Shown here: in pieces, positions 6,673 to 15,075 of the stretch
Layout: each line of letters begins with the position of its first letter
Position numbering within the stretch: position 1 is the stretch's first letter
Assembly: GCA_003697105.1 (NCBI GenBank)
Contig: RFFQ01000162.1
Coordinates: 1-17,851, forward strand
Length of the DNA: 17,851 nucleotides
Origin: Gemmatimonadota bacterium
GTDB taxonomy: Bacteria > 4572-55 > J002
Direction: 5' to 3'
Program-made: the position numbers and the translations under genes
Notes under the pieces: model-generated
Databases searched by the model: none
Seen by the model: only the letters and a program-made list of their open reading frames with translations
What the model was told of the DNA's origin: nothing

Positions 6673-6789
6673 TCCACTCAGGTCTGTCACCATCGTCGGG
6701 TCCAGCCGGGTCACTTGTTTACCACCGCTACAACTCACCAAAAGCACTGCACCGACGATCCATACCAAGGCAAATTTAATATTTTTCAT
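6202..6789 (-). CDS. LpoB-like penicillin-binding-protein activator (copy 1)
   Basis: A 195-residue predicted lipoprotein with lipobox LVSC (Cys20). It shares with copy 2 the block VTDLSGKWNDTDSRLVAEEM and an unbroken identical run from NSGLVEMVQSGAMRDDIR to TGADFMLSGTI except for a single Arg-to-Lys change. It diverges most at the signal peptide, in the PVVIVGNVYNKTREHI region, and around the loop INAIEDASGNRKVM, and it ends at KKIKKLID. A good ribosome binding site (AAAGGAG) precedes the ATG, so this is probably the better translated copy. It follows the PIG-L gene by 65 nt on the same strand and may be co-transcribed. The role as activator of a class A penicillin-binding protein is inferred from the family. 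Confidence 0.85.
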   Translation of the reverse strand: MKNIKFALVWIVGAVLLVSCSGGKQVTRLDPTMVTDLSGKWNDTDSRLVAEEMIADALSRPWLTKFKTQHNREPVVIVGNVYNKTREHISEDTFIKDLERAFINSGLVEMVQSGAMRDDIRKERADQQEFASEETRARWKQETGADFMLSGTINAIEDASGNRKVMFYQVDLELTNMETNQKVWIGNKKIKKLID

Positions 6790-6854
6790 GTCATATACTC
6801 CTTTTATCTAAAATGTATTGTGGTGATAAGAATGTCATGAGTTGCTATAAACTG

Positions 6855-7529
6855 TTAAGTGATTTGGATGATGTCCATCACACGGAAAGCTTCACTATAT
6901 TCGTATGCATCCGTTTGCTGGGAAAGCCATTCCCGGACAAATTGTTCTACCCGGGCAAAATCCGCAAATTGAGATTCATGGTACGCCAGCCACTCCAATT
7001 TTTGGTCGATGAGTGCCGTAATATCCTCAAAGTAGTTCGGTTTATTGGTACCATAAAAATAAATTTGGCTCACCCGGTGCGGTTCGCCGGGGTACATAAA
7101 CTTATTTTTAGCGGCAAAACAGGCATCAAACACAGCTTCTGCCGTAATGCGATGATCCCGATGAAACAGATTGATGTTATCAAAATCCTGATTGGCGGGG
7201 TCGAATGTAAACACCTTTTCTGGCTTATACTCTTTGATCACACTCACCAGTTGATGCCGCAGTGCTTCGGTGTATTCCAAAAACCCATCCGTATGTTCCA
7301 GAAAGACCACCTCACTCAGCCCCATTGCCTGTGCCACGCGCATCTGTTCTTTTTTCCGTTGGGAGATGCGTTCATGGCGTGGAATGGATATATCTTTACA
7401 CCCATTTTCACCATTTGTGACAATGACGAAGACCGCCTGATAGCCTTGCAATATTAATTTACGGATCGTACCGGTAGCGCCAAATTCCAAATCATCCGGA
7501 TGCGCCCCAAAAGCAACAATCGTTTTCAT
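6855..7529 (-). CDS. PIG-L/LmbE-family N-deacetylase
   Basis: A 224-residue zinc-dependent deacetylase of the PIG-L superfamily, which removes acetyl groups from N-acetylglucosamine-type substrates. The signature GAHPDDLEFG gives ligands H10 and D13 with D12 as the likely catalytic base, and HRDHR (123-127) supplies the third histidine. VTNGENGCKD (residues about 38-47) is also family-typical. The length suits the BshB/LmbE group, but the sequence does not separate bacillithiol synthesis, mycothiol-type conjugate cleavage or sugar deacetylation. No other thiol-pathway gene is nearby. A strong promoter (7569-7597) and an AGGAG ribosome binding site precede it. It may be the first gene of the lpoB-COG3014-ycfL block, 65 nt upstream of lpoB copy 1. 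Confidence 0.88.
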   Translation of the reverse strand: MKTIVAFGAHPDDLEFGATGTIRKLILQGYQAVFVIVTNGENGCKDISIPRHERISQRKKEQMRVAQAMGLSEVVFLEHTDGFLEYTEALRHQLVSVIKEYKPEKVFTFDPANQDFDNINLFHRDHRITAEAVFDACFAAKNKFMYPGEPHRVSQIYFYGTNKPNYFEDITALIDQKLEWLAYHESQFADFARVEQFVREWLSQQTDAYEYSEAFRVMDIIQIT

Positions 7530-7568
7530 TTAACGTCTCCTCTTTATAACGGGGTCAGATAGACTTGA

Positions 7569-7597
7569 GATATAGCACAAAGCCGGGGACGGGTCAA
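7569..7597 (-). promoter_or_regulatory. Sigma-70-type promoter of the PIG-L gene
   Basis: On the minus strand TTGACC (plus 7592-7597), a 17-nt spacer and TATATC (plus 7569-7574) form a good promoter. The leader would be about 33 nt long and carries AGGAG just before the ATG at 7529. Confidence 0.65.
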
Positions 7598-7641
7598 TAC
7601 CAAATCGCTCCCATTGAATGCCCCGTTCCCGATCATTTTCC

Positions 7642-7670
7642 TTGAATTTAGCCCCAATTTGTGGTAGTCT
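7642..7670 (+). promoter_or_regulatory. Possible promoter of the cyclophilin-fusion gene
   Basis: TTGAAT at 7642-7647 and TAGTCT at 7665-7670 are 17 nt apart. The -35 is fair and the -10 is weak. It lies 49 nt before the ATG in the divergent region, the expected place for a promoter. Confidence 0.35.
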
Positions 7671-7718
7671 GACAACATCTAACCTCATTTTTATTCATCT
7701 GGTTTAGGAGGACCTTTG

Positions 7719-10121
7719 ATGAAACGGACACTCATTTTTATTAGTTTTAGTCTCATGTTTGCCCTGAGTTCTCTCACACACGGGCAGAGTATCGCCCAGT
7801 GGGACACCGATTTTGGTCGATTTCGGGCAGAATTGCGGGAAGATTTAGTCCCGATCACAGTCAATAATTTTATCGGTTTAGCCAACGAAAATTTTTATGA
7901 TGGGCTGATCTTTCATCGCGTGGTGGCTGGTTTTGTCATTCAAGATGGAGACCCCACCGGCACGGGTGAAGGTGGCTCGGGGGTCACGATTCCGTTGGAA
8001 ATTCACCCAGAGATGCGCCATGACCGGGCAGGCACACTTGGTATGGCACGCGGTTCAGACCCCAATAGCGCCAGTTCGCAGTATTATTTTACATTATCAC
8101 GCCAATCGGGGCTAGATGATAACTATGCCGTCTTTGGACATGTGATTCAAGGGCTGGATGTGGTCTTGGCGATTGGAGAAGTACCGGTTGATGAAAATGA
8201 TCGCCCTTTGGAAGATGTGGTAATCGATAGCGTTCGTATCTTGGGAGTGGTATTCCCACACTTTGAACTCACCCAGACCCAAATCAGTGACCATCCCGAT
8301 GATTCAGATGGTGACGGTGTGCTCAATCCGTTGGATGCCGGCCAACTTCGGGTCGAAGTGAAAAATTGGCTGGGATGGAACAACGCGACACAAGTCATCG
8401 GACGGTTGATTGTGGAGGATGATCGGATCGCGGTCACCCAAGATTCCGTTGCATTTGGGACGATTGCCCCCGGAGATTCCACCGATAATTTCAACCAACC
8501 GTTTGAATTTGAAGTCCTTTCGGAAGCGGTGTTTAGTACAGAAGCAACGCTCCGGTTCGAGGCAAATCCAGATTCCACCTATCCCTTTTGGGTGGAGTTC
8601 CCCATCACCATTGAGGTATCCCTGAACCAAGCCGGTTGGCCCCTGAACGATGCCCGTTCAACCTCCTCGGCGCTCGTACTCGATCTGGATGAGGACGGCA
8701 CTAACGAAGCCATTTTTGCCGATGATGACGGGTACGTCCATGCCTACCGGGCAGACGGGCAAAGTGAGTTACCGGGCTTTCCGGTACCGATGGGAGCACC
8801 CATTACAGCGGCCGTAGCGGCGTATGACATCAATGATGACGGTAAGCCGGAACTGGTCGCCGGTAGCCGGAACAACCTTTTACGGGTAATCGATTTTCAG
8901 GGGCAAACGGTGTTTGAATATCAAGCGGGGGCGGCATTTTGGGCGAATCCAATGGTAGCGGACGTGAACGAAGACAACGTGCCGGAGGTGATCGCCATCG
9001 CGCGAAATTCAGAAGTGCTGGTATTCAACCCGGATGGCTCCACTTTCGGGGATTTTCCGGTAAGTACAACCGGAGCGACCGTCGGTTCGCCCGCATTGGC
9101 AGACCTAGACGGTGACGGTTATCAGGATATTATCTTTCTCTCGTCAACCCTGAACGCGATTTCCACCGCCACCGGAGAAAATCTAGCGGGATTTCCGGTG
9201 GCTGTCGGCGGTGCCTCTTTAAATGGTCCCGCGGTTGCCGATGTAGATCAAGATAGCTATCCTGAAATTTTGCTCGGCTTGACCAGTGGCGACGTGGTAG
9301 TCATCAATCATGATGGCACGGAGATGCTCCGCTACACCACCAGTGGCCCGATCAATGCCTCCGTTGTGGCGGCAGATGTCAATCAGGATGCCCAAATTGA
9401 ACTCATTACGATCACCAATAACGGCGATTTATTCGTGATCGACTCCCGCGGGAATGATCTTCCCGGCTTTCCGCGCGCAATGGGTGGCATGTCGCAATCC
9501 ACACCGGTATTAGCCGATTTGAATGGAAACGGCACGGTTGATCTGATCTTCGGGACAAATGACGGTCTGCTCCATGTGTTGGACATCAACGGCGAGGAGG
9601 TCTCTCCATTCCCAATTTCTGTTGGCGGCACACTCTGGATGACCAGCCCTGCCATTGCCGACTTGGATGGCGATCACGATCTGGAAATTCTCCTACCGGG
9701 GGACGATAATTACACCGCCATTGATGTCAAAACCGGCGGGCGAGTGGTCTTACCTTTCTTTAAGGCAAACCCGGGACGTACCGGGCAGTTGGCGGATACC
9801 TACACGAATGCTCCGGCGGGCAAACCGGCGGTACATGTCGTGGAGCATACGTTTTTGGAACGTAATTACCCCAATCCGTTTAACCCGAAAACAACCATCC
9901 GGTATGGATTGGCAACACCGGCATCCGTCCGGATGGATATTTATGACATCAGCGGAAAATTTGTCCGAACCCTCGTCCACAACCACCAAGATGCCGGATT
10001 CTATCAGGTTCAATGGGATGGGCGCAACCAATCCGGTAAAGCACTAAGTTCCGGGCTTTATTTATACCGCTTGCAGGCAGATACATTCGTGGATATAAAG
10101 CCAATGATTTTGCTCCGGTAA
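7719..10121 (+). CDS. Secreted cyclophilin-propeller fusion with C-terminal sorting module
   Basis: An exported 800-residue multidomain protein. A signal peptide ends near residue 24 (SLTHGQS). Residues about 25-177 are a cyclophilin-type peptidyl-prolyl isomerase: NFYDGLIFHRVVAGFVIQDG holds the catalytic Arg, and SASSQYYFTLSR and NYAVFGHVIQGLDVV are also conserved. About 190-305 is an Ig-like linker that starts DSDGDGVLNPLDAGQ. About 307-685 holds eight VCBS/FG-GAP-like repeats with acidic calcium-type loops (DLDEDG, DINDDG, DVNEDN, DLDGDG, DVDQDS, DVNQDA, DLNGNG, DLDGDH), a likely beta-propeller. About 714-800 is the FlgD-like or type A sorting module with NYPNPFNP and SGLYLYRL. The ATG at 7719 follows AGGAGG by 6 nt; the TTG one codon before it is less likely. 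Probably on the cell surface, folding or binding exported proteins; this is inferred. Confidence 0.88.
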   Translation: MKRTLIFISFSLMFALSSLTHGQSIAQWDTDFGRFRAELREDLVPITVNNFIGLANENFYDGLIFHRVVAGFVIQDGDPTGTGEGGSGVTIPLEIHPEMRHDRAGTLGMARGSDPNSASSQYYFTLSRQSGLDDNYAVFGHVIQGLDVVLAIGEVPVDENDRPLEDVVIDSVRILGVVFPHFELTQTQISDHPDDSDGDGVLNPLDAGQLRVEVKNWLGWNNATQVIGRLIVEDDRIAVTQDSVAFGTIAPGDSTDNFNQPFEFEVLSEAVFSTEATLRFEANPDSTYPFWVEFPITIEVSLNQAGWPLNDARSTSSALVLDLDEDGTNEAIFADDDGYVHAYRADGQSELPGFPVPMGAPITAAVAAYDINDDGKPELVAGSRNNLLRVIDFQGQTVFEYQAGAAFWANPMVADVNEDNVPEVIAIARNSEVLVFNPDGSTFGDFPVSTTGATVGSPALADLDGDGYQDIIFLSSTLNAISTATGENLAGFPVAVGGASLNGPAVADVDQDSYPEILLGLTSGDVVVINHDGTEMLRYTTSGPINASVVAADVNQDAQIELITITNNGDLFVIDSRGNDLPGFPRAMGGMSQSTPVLADLNGNGTVDLIFGTNDGLLHVLDINGEEVSPFPISVGGTLWMTSPAIADLDGDHDLEILLPGDDNYTAIDVKTGGRVVLPFFKANPGRTGQLADTYTNAPAGKPAVHVVEHTFLERNYPNPFNPKTTIRYGLATPASVRMDIYDISGKFVRTLVHNHQDAGFYQVQWDGRNQSGKALSSGLYLYRLQADTFVDIKPMILLR

Positions 10122-10162
10122 GCCGTCTAAAACCGGTATAAGATAGATGTAAACCCCTGCGC

Positions 10163-10199
10163 GTAGGCTTGCCAAATCGTTGATATTTGGCAAGCCTAC
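10163..10199. terminator. Hairpin after the cyclophilin-fusion gene
   Basis: GTAGGCTTGCCAAAT (10163-10177) and its exact complement (10185-10199) form a perfect 15-bp stem with a 7-nt loop, 41 nt after the stop codon. It is followed by ATTCCTCCCC, a poor T tract. It probably marks the transcript's 3' end, either as a weak intrinsic terminator or as a processing barrier. Confidence 0.6.
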
Positions 10200-10315
10200 A
10201 TTCCTCCCCAAACCAAAGCCGCTAAAAACCTCTTGTCAAATCCTCACCCGAACATTACTCTTCAACGGATTAACAATAACAGATACTCTTACACCATTTT
10301 TAGGTATGCGGTGAA

Positions 10316-11179
10316 ATGCCCCGTTGTTTTTTTGTCTCCGATCTACATGGTCAAGCGCATCGTTACCAGCAACTTTTCCGGCGAATCGAAATAGACCGGC
10401 CGGAGGCTGTCTTTATGGGCGGCGATTTGTTTCCCTCGGGTTTGATTCCCACCCAATCGTTCGATCCGGGACATACAGATTTTGTTTCCGATGTACTAAT
10501 TCAAGAATTTCGCCGGTTGCAAGACCGGCTTGGGGCAGATTACCCGCATGTGTTTCTCATTTTGGGCAATGATGATGAGCGATTTGAGGAAGCATCCATT
10601 TTAGCCGGAGCGACCGAGGGAATCTGGACGTACATCCATAACCGCCATATTTCGTGGCAAGGGTACGACATTTACGGCTATGCGTACATCCCCCCCACAC
10701 CTTTTATGCTGAAAGATTGGGAACGGTACGATGTATCCCGTTTTGTGGATCCGGGTTGTATCTCCCCAGAAGAGGGTTGGCATACCGTACCGGTTTCCGA
10801 GCGGGAATTGCGCTATACCACCATCGCCGAAGACCTGAAAACGTTAGTCAAAACAGACGACCTTTCGCGGGCAATCATGCTATTTCATGCTCCACCCTAC
10901 CAAACGTATCTGGATCGGGCGGCGTTGGATGGAAAACAGATTGATCATGTTCCGTTGGATGTACATGTGGGGAGTATCGCTATTCAGCGGTTTATTATGG
11001 AGCGGCAACCCCGGTTGACCTTGCACGGTCACATCCATGAATCCGCCCGATTGACCGGGCACTGGTGCCAACAAATTGGTAAAACGTGGTGTGCAACTGC
11101 CGCACATGACGGCAAAGAACTGGCATTGGTCATCTTTGAGGCCGACCAACCCGACAAAATGACACGAGAATTGCTTTAA
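10316..11179 (+). CDS. Calcineurin-like metallophosphoesterase
   Basis: A 287-residue cytoplasmic two-metal phosphoesterase. All motifs are present: SDLHG (D9, H11), MGGDLF (D37), LGNDDE (N85, D86), FHAPPY (H191) and LHGHIHE (H237, H239, H241). The substrate cannot be read from sequence; the family includes nucleotide phosphodiesterases, phosphatases and nucleases. No signal peptide is present. The start at MPRCFFVSDLHG places the first metal motif where the family expects it, although the ribosome binding site is weak. A possible -35 TTGTCA lies at 10233-10238, with only a poor -10 behind it. dnaG begins 42 nt after its stop codon with no terminator between, so this gene may share its transcript with dnaG and rpoD. 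Confidence 0.88.
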   Translation: MPRCFFVSDLHGQAHRYQQLFRRIEIDRPEAVFMGGDLFPSGLIPTQSFDPGHTDFVSDVLIQEFRRLQDRLGADYPHVFLILGNDDERFEEASILAGATEGIWTYIHNRHISWQGYDIYGYAYIPPTPFMLKDWERYDVSRFVDPGCISPEEGWHTVPVSERELRYTTIAEDLKTLVKTDDLSRAIMLFHAPPYQTYLDRAALDGKQIDHVPLDVHVGSIAIQRFIMERQPRLTLHGHIHESARLTGHWCQQIGKTWCATAAHDGKELALVIFEADQPDKMTRELL

Positions 11180-11221
11180 ACCCCCAAGACCGATTCACTT
11201 TCATGGTAATCACGGCGAATC

Positions 11222-12997
11222 ATGGCAAAAATTCCCTCAACCCTCATTGATCAAATCCGAGCCCAATCGGATATTGTGGAAGTTATTGGACAGTATGTTA
11301 CGCTCAAAAAAGCAGGGCGAAACTATAAAGGATTGTGCCCCTTTCACACCGAAAAAACACCCTCTTTTACGGTCAGCCCCGACAAAGAGATGTTTTACTG
11401 TTTTGGATGCAATACCGGTGGGAATGTCTTTTCGTTTTTGATGCAACATGAGAAGATCGGCTTCACGGACGCCGCTAAAATCTTGGCAGAGCGGGCAGGG
11501 ATCACCATTCCCAGTGAGGTATGGCAGGATAAAAGACCCCGCGATGATATGGAAGCCTTGCACGAGGCAAATGCGTTTGCGGCGCGCTTTTATCATCATC
11601 AGTTGGTGGAAACCGCGACCGGCTTAAAAGCCCGGGAATATCTGGGCAAAACACGGGGTTTCAACGAGCACACTTGGGAGATATTCCAATTAGGTTATGC
11701 CCCAGAATCTTGGGATATTCTCCTTAAAAATGCCCAGAAAGCCGGATTTTCGATCCCCATTTTAGAAAAAGCCGGTTTGATCAAAAAGAGTGAAAAAGGG
11801 ACGTATTATGATGCCTTTCGGGGTCGCATCATGTTCCCGATTATGCATTCCAACGGGCGCGTCATTGGATTCGGCGGGCGAATTCTAACCGGCGAGGGTC
11901 CCAAATACATCAACACGCCGGAAACTCCAGTCTATAGCAAGCGCCAGAGTTTATACGGGTTAGCCCAATCCAAATCTGCCATTGCCGGGAGTAAGCAAGT
12001 GATTCTGGTGGAAGGTTACGCGGACGTGATCAGCCTCTATCAGGCAGGAGTCACCAACGTTGCCGCTCCGCTGGGAACCGCATTTACAGCGGAACAAGCG
12101 CGGATTCTGCGGCGTTTAGCCGATCAATGTGTGTTACTGTTCGATTCGGATGTAGCTGGGGAGAACGCCACCCAACGCGGCATCGATATTTTACTGGCGG
12201 CGGGGTTGGAAGTTCGGGTCGCCCGAATCTTGGATGGCAAAGACCCGGACGAATTTGTGCGTAAGTACCACAAAAAAGGTATAGATACCCTCTTGACAAA
12301 TGCTAAAAACGTTTTAGATTATATGGTCGAACATGCGGACACCCGTTCTGCCGAGGCAAAAGCACGCTCCATTGAACAGATTCTACACACCTTGGCGCAA
12401 ATCCCGGACGAAATCCGGATCAGTTTGTACCTATCTCAACTTTCATCCCATTTTGATATTGCAAAAGAAAAGTTGATGTCCGCCATTCGGGCGAAGGATA
12501 AAACCATCCGGCGGCAGTTGTTGGCTTCCCACCGGCGAACCAGCCAACCCCGGGCGGCATCAATTCCCCCTGCAGAACTTAAATTGCTGGCGCTTATGCT
12601 CACCAACGCAGAACTTTTTGATCAAACCTTCGAACATCTCTACCTGGATGACTTTTCCTCCCCCCAAGTCAAACGAGTTATTGAACTGGTCTATAAATAT
12701 CAAGATTGGTCTGCGCCAGAGATCGATCTGCACACCATCCTCAATGAAGAAGCAAACCCTCACTTAAACAGCTTTCTTTCCAAACTGATCCTACAACAGC
12801 AACAAATTGTGGACCCTGAGAAAACCTACATAGATTGTATTCAACAGATTAAAATCCGTCGAATCAACCGGGATTTAGCCGAATTGCGGCAACAGATGAG
12901 TCACTGTACAGATGAACATCAATTGGCTCAACTAAATGCGGATTACAAAGCCTTGAACCTGAAAAAACAGGAAATCCGTCAAACTATTATATCTTAA
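11222..12997 (+). CDS. dnaG: DNA primase DnaG
   Basis: The 591-residue replicative primase, which makes RNA primers for the replication fork. The CHC2 zinc-binding domain has C39, H42, C60 and C63 (KGLCPFHTEKTPSF and FYCFGCNTGGN). The catalytic core contains GYAPESWD and FRGRIMFPI. The TOPRIM domain carries E264 in LVEGYADV and D308 and D310 in LLFDSDVAGENA, the metal-binding acids. The C-terminal part (about 440-591) matches the helicase-binding region in position and is the most divergent. Length and all key residues are normal, so it should be active. The ATG has no clear ribosome binding site, but MAKIPSTLIDQIRAQSDIVE is the standard N terminus. rpoD follows, as in the macromolecular-synthesis operon; rpsU, often present upstream, is absent here. 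Confidence 0.97.
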   Translation: MAKIPSTLIDQIRAQSDIVEVIGQYVTLKKAGRNYKGLCPFHTEKTPSFTVSPDKEMFYCFGCNTGGNVFSFLMQHEKIGFTDAAKILAERAGITIPSEVWQDKRPRDDMEALHEANAFAARFYHHQLVETATGLKAREYLGKTRGFNEHTWEIFQLGYAPESWDILLKNAQKAGFSIPILEKAGLIKKSEKGTYYDAFRGRIMFPIMHSNGRVIGFGGRILTGEGPKYINTPETPVYSKRQSLYGLAQSKSAIAGSKQVILVEGYADVISLYQAGVTNVAAPLGTAFTAEQARILRRLADQCVLLFDSDVAGENATQRGIDILLAAGLEVRVARILDGKDPDEFVRKYHKKGIDTLLTNAKNVLDYMVEHADTRSAEAKARSIEQILHTLAQIPDEIRISLYLSQLSSHFDIAKEKLMSAIRAKDKTIRRQLLASHRRTSQPRAASIPPAELKLLALMLTNAELFDQTFEHLYLDDFSSPQVKRVIELVYKYQDWSAPEIDLHTILNEEANPHLNSFLSKLILQQQQIVDPEKTYIDCIQQIKIRRINRDLAELRQQMSHCTDEHQLAQLNADYKALNLKKQEIRQTIIS

Positions 12998-13016
12998 AGG
13001 AGGCAAGGTCATTACA

Positions 13017-13100
13017 ATGTTGCTTCCATGCGCTCGTTTAATCATTCAATCGATCTTGGGAAGGGAGAGAGAATGGAGACTCCAATTCAGGAATGTTTAG
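13017..13100 (+). CDS. Possible upstream reading frame overlapping the rpoD start
   Basis: A 27-codon frame ([12 protein letters not shown]..., stop TAG at 13098) starts after AAAGGAGG (12996-13003) and AAGG (13005-13008), the strongest ribosome binding sequence in the dnaG-rpoD gap. It is in a different frame from rpoD and ends 28 nt inside it. It could be a leader peptide coupling rpoD translation to that of dnaG, or chance. The peptide resembles nothing I know. Confidence 0.25.
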   Translation: MLLPCARLIIQSILGREREWRLQFRNV

Positions 13101-14824
13101 AAGCGATCATCACGGATGCCAAAAATGCGGGGAAAATCTCATACGATGAGATCAATAACCGCCTTCCAGAAATGCCTCCGGAAGAATACGTGGGTCACAT
13201 GGAACACCTGATGACGCAGTTGTTTAAGTTTGAAGTAAAATTGATCGATGAGGAAGCATTACCTCCCGAACTGCGCAAATTTAATGGCAAAAACGGCAAA
13301 CACCCTAGCAGTAAACGGAATAAACAGGCAAAGAAAACACCCCCAGAACGGTACCAAGCGCGGTGTGATGACCCCATCCGAATGTATCTCAAAGAGATGG
13401 GACGGGTGCCGTTATTGACCCGGGAAGGGGAAATTGAGCTATCCCAGCGGATTGAAGAGGGGCAACAGCAGATTAAACATCTGGTGTTTCAATCATTGAC
13501 CTCGATTAAAGACCTCAAATTAATCCGCAAACGCTTGCAAGCGGGGTCTGCCAAAATTGAACGCATTATGCAGTTAGATTGTGAAATGGCGCCCAATACC
13601 ATCAGCCAAAAAGAAAAACAAGAAGCGTATGAACGGTTTGACCTGCTGGTTGAAACCGGTGAGATGCTGCAACAGCTACACAGCCTTAAACGAGCTAAAG
13701 CCGCCGATATCCAACAAGTAAAACAACAATTTAAGGCACAATTGGATACGATTGATCTACAACCCCGCGTTATTAACCGGTTGATCAAAAAACTCAATGA
13801 GTTACTCACACTGTGGGAAGACACAAAAGCGGAAATTAAAGATGTCGAAGCAAAAGTGGGATTGTCCCAAAATCGAATCTTAACATACACCAAAGAGTTA
13901 CGCCGGGCGGAGAATGACGAACTTACGATTGAAGCAATTGAAGAAAAATGCGGTTGTAGCCGGTATGTGCTGGCGGAGGGCGCCAATGAAATCAAAGAAA
14001 TCCGGTCTCGGCTGCGCTTTTTTGAGAAAGAATCGGGATTGACCCATACCAAACTGAGTGAATTGGTTGCCGAAATTTCCCGTTGCGAACAGCAAGTGGA
14101 ACGGGCAAAAAAAGAGATGATCGAAGCCAACGTCCGGCTGGTGATTAGTATTGCCAAACGTTATACCAATCGCGGCTTGGAATTTCTGGATTTGATTCAA
14201 GAAGGCAACAGCGGCTTGATGCGTGCGGTGGAAAAATTTGACTACAAAAAAGGCTATAAATTCAGTACGTATGCCACGTGGTGGATCCGCCAAGCCATTA
14301 CCCGAGCCATCGCGGATCAATCCCGAACGATCCGCGTGCCCGTACACATGATCGAAGCGATCAATAAAGTCGTTAAAACATCACGAAAATTGTTGCAGGA
14401 ATATGGACGGGACCCCTCACCGGAAGAAATTGCCGCCTATCTGGAACTACCCGTGGAAAAGGTCAAAAGTGTGCTTTCTGTCGCGCAAGAACCCATCTCG
14501 CTGGATAAACCGATTGGCGAAGATGAAGAAAGTCATTTGGCAGATTTCATTGAGGACGAACGCGTGGTTTCCCCAGCACATGCCGCCGCCTTTGCCATGC
14601 TTCGGGAGCGAATGGAAAAAATATTGGGTACCTTGACAAAGCGTGAAGAGCGGGTCATCCGGTTGCGATTTGGCATCGGTGACGGGTGCCCCCGAACTTT
14701 AGAAGAAGTCGGAAATATCTTTAATGTCACGCGGGAACGTGTTCGGCAAATTGAGGCAAAAGCGCTACGAAAACTCCGCCACCCCAGCCGCAGCCGAAAA
14801 TTACAAGGATATATTGAAATTTAA
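13073..14824 (+). CDS. rpoD: Primary sigma factor RpoD (sigma-70)
   Basis: The housekeeping sigma factor (583 residues from this start), which directs RNA polymerase to -35/-10 promoters such as those proposed in this window. Region 1.1 is at about 1-60 ([20 protein letters not shown]), region 1.2 at about 99-131 ([20 protein letters not shown]), a non-conserved insert of about 215 residues follows, then region 2 at about 349-425 ([34 protein letters not shown] with W403 and W404), region 3, and region 4 with the -35-binding helix-turn-helix at 542-570 ([20 protein letters not shown]). The chosen ATG follows GGGAGAG at good distance and matches the family N terminus; an in-frame ATG at 13028 would add 15 residues ([15 protein letters not shown]) without a ribosome binding site close to it. 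It follows dnaG by 75 nt. Confidence 0.96.
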   Translation: METPIQECLEAIITDAKNAGKISYDEINNRLPEMPPEEYVGHMEHLMTQLFKFEVKLIDEEALPPELRKFNGKNGKHPSSKRNKQAKKTPPERYQARCDDPIRMYLKEMGRVPLLTREGEIELSQRIEEGQQQIKHLVFQSLTSIKDLKLIRKRLQAGSAKIERIMQLDCEMAPNTISQKEKQEAYERFDLLVETGEMLQQLHSLKRAKAADIQQVKQQFKAQLDTIDLQPRVINRLIKKLNELLTLWEDTKAEIKDVEAKVGLSQNRILTYTKELRRAENDELTIEAIEEKCGCSRYVLAEGANEIKEIRSRLRFFEKESGLTHTKLSELVAEISRCEQQVERAKKEMIEANVRLVISIAKRYTNRGLEFLDLIQEGNSGLMRAVEKFDYKKGYKFSTYATWWIRQAITRAIADQSRTIRVPVHMIEAINKVVKTSRKLLQEYGRDPSPEEIAAYLELPVEKVKSVLSVAQEPISLDKPIGEDEESHLADFIEDERVVSPAHAAAFAMLRERMEKILGTLTKREERVIRLRFGIGDGCPRTLEEVGNIFNVTRERVRQIEAKALRKLRHPSRSRKLQGYIEI

Positions 14825-14843
14825 AACTGTGGCGTTCCTCCCC

Positions 14844-14900
14844 AATATTAAAATCCCCCCTCTTTTCCAACCACAAAAGAGGGGGGATAACGATAATATT
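14844..14900. terminator. Large hairpin after rpoD
   Basis: ATCCCCCCTCTTTT (14853-14866) and its exact complement (14875-14888) form a 14-bp stem with an 8-nt loop. An outer pair AATATTA (14844-14850) and TAATATT (14894-14900) can extend it. It starts about 20 nt after the rpoD stop. No T tract follows directly, but the stem is very stable and probably defines the rpoD 3' end. Confidence 0.65.
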
Positions 14901-15075
14901 ACCGGAATTGCGCATTGGTGGATACATGAGCTAGAAACTACCATCCAACCTGTTTTGGAGGAATTAGTACGTCTCAATCTCATCTCCACCAATGGAGATT
15001 ATTCTTTTATCACTTCCCACCAACTTTTCCGCATACCCGATTACCTTAATCTATTGGGGCATTACTCAGAACCCA
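14901..15075. other. Gap between rpoD hairpin and GT117 gene
   Basis: The gap between convergent genes holds a plus-strand frame with protein-like composition (IHELETTIQPVLEELVRLNL, then DYLNLLGHYSEPTMAQ), which stays open to a TAA at 15156-15158 inside the GT117 gene. It has no start codon with a ribosome binding site, and a terminator-like hairpin lies inside it. It may be a decayed gene fragment or chance; it was not called as a gene. Confidence 0.35.
14982..15010 (+). terminator. Terminator-like hairpin, plus strand
   Basis: ATCTCCA (14982-14988), a CCAA loop and TGGAGAT (14993-14999) form a perfect 7-bp stem followed by TATTCTTTTATC. It could stop transcripts that read through the larger hairpin after rpoD. 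On the minus strand no T tract follows. Confidence 0.45.

Noticed and set aside
6299-6811. 170-codon frame on the plus strand
   Set aside because: Lies antisense to lpoB copy 1, and a similar shadow appears opposite copy 2, as expected from duplicated coding sequence.
6813-7457. 214-codon frame on the plus strand
   Set aside because: Antisense to the PIG-L gene, whose catalytic motifs are all intact; no ribosome binding site for the antisense frame.
8660-9730. Possible DNA repeat array or CRISPR inside the fusion gene
   Set aside because: The periodicity is at protein level (VCBS/FG-GAP loops); the DNA units differ and no constant repeat with spacers exists.
13489-14157. 222-codon Ser/Arg-rich frame on the minus strand
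   Set aside because: Antisense shadow of rpoD with unnatural composition.
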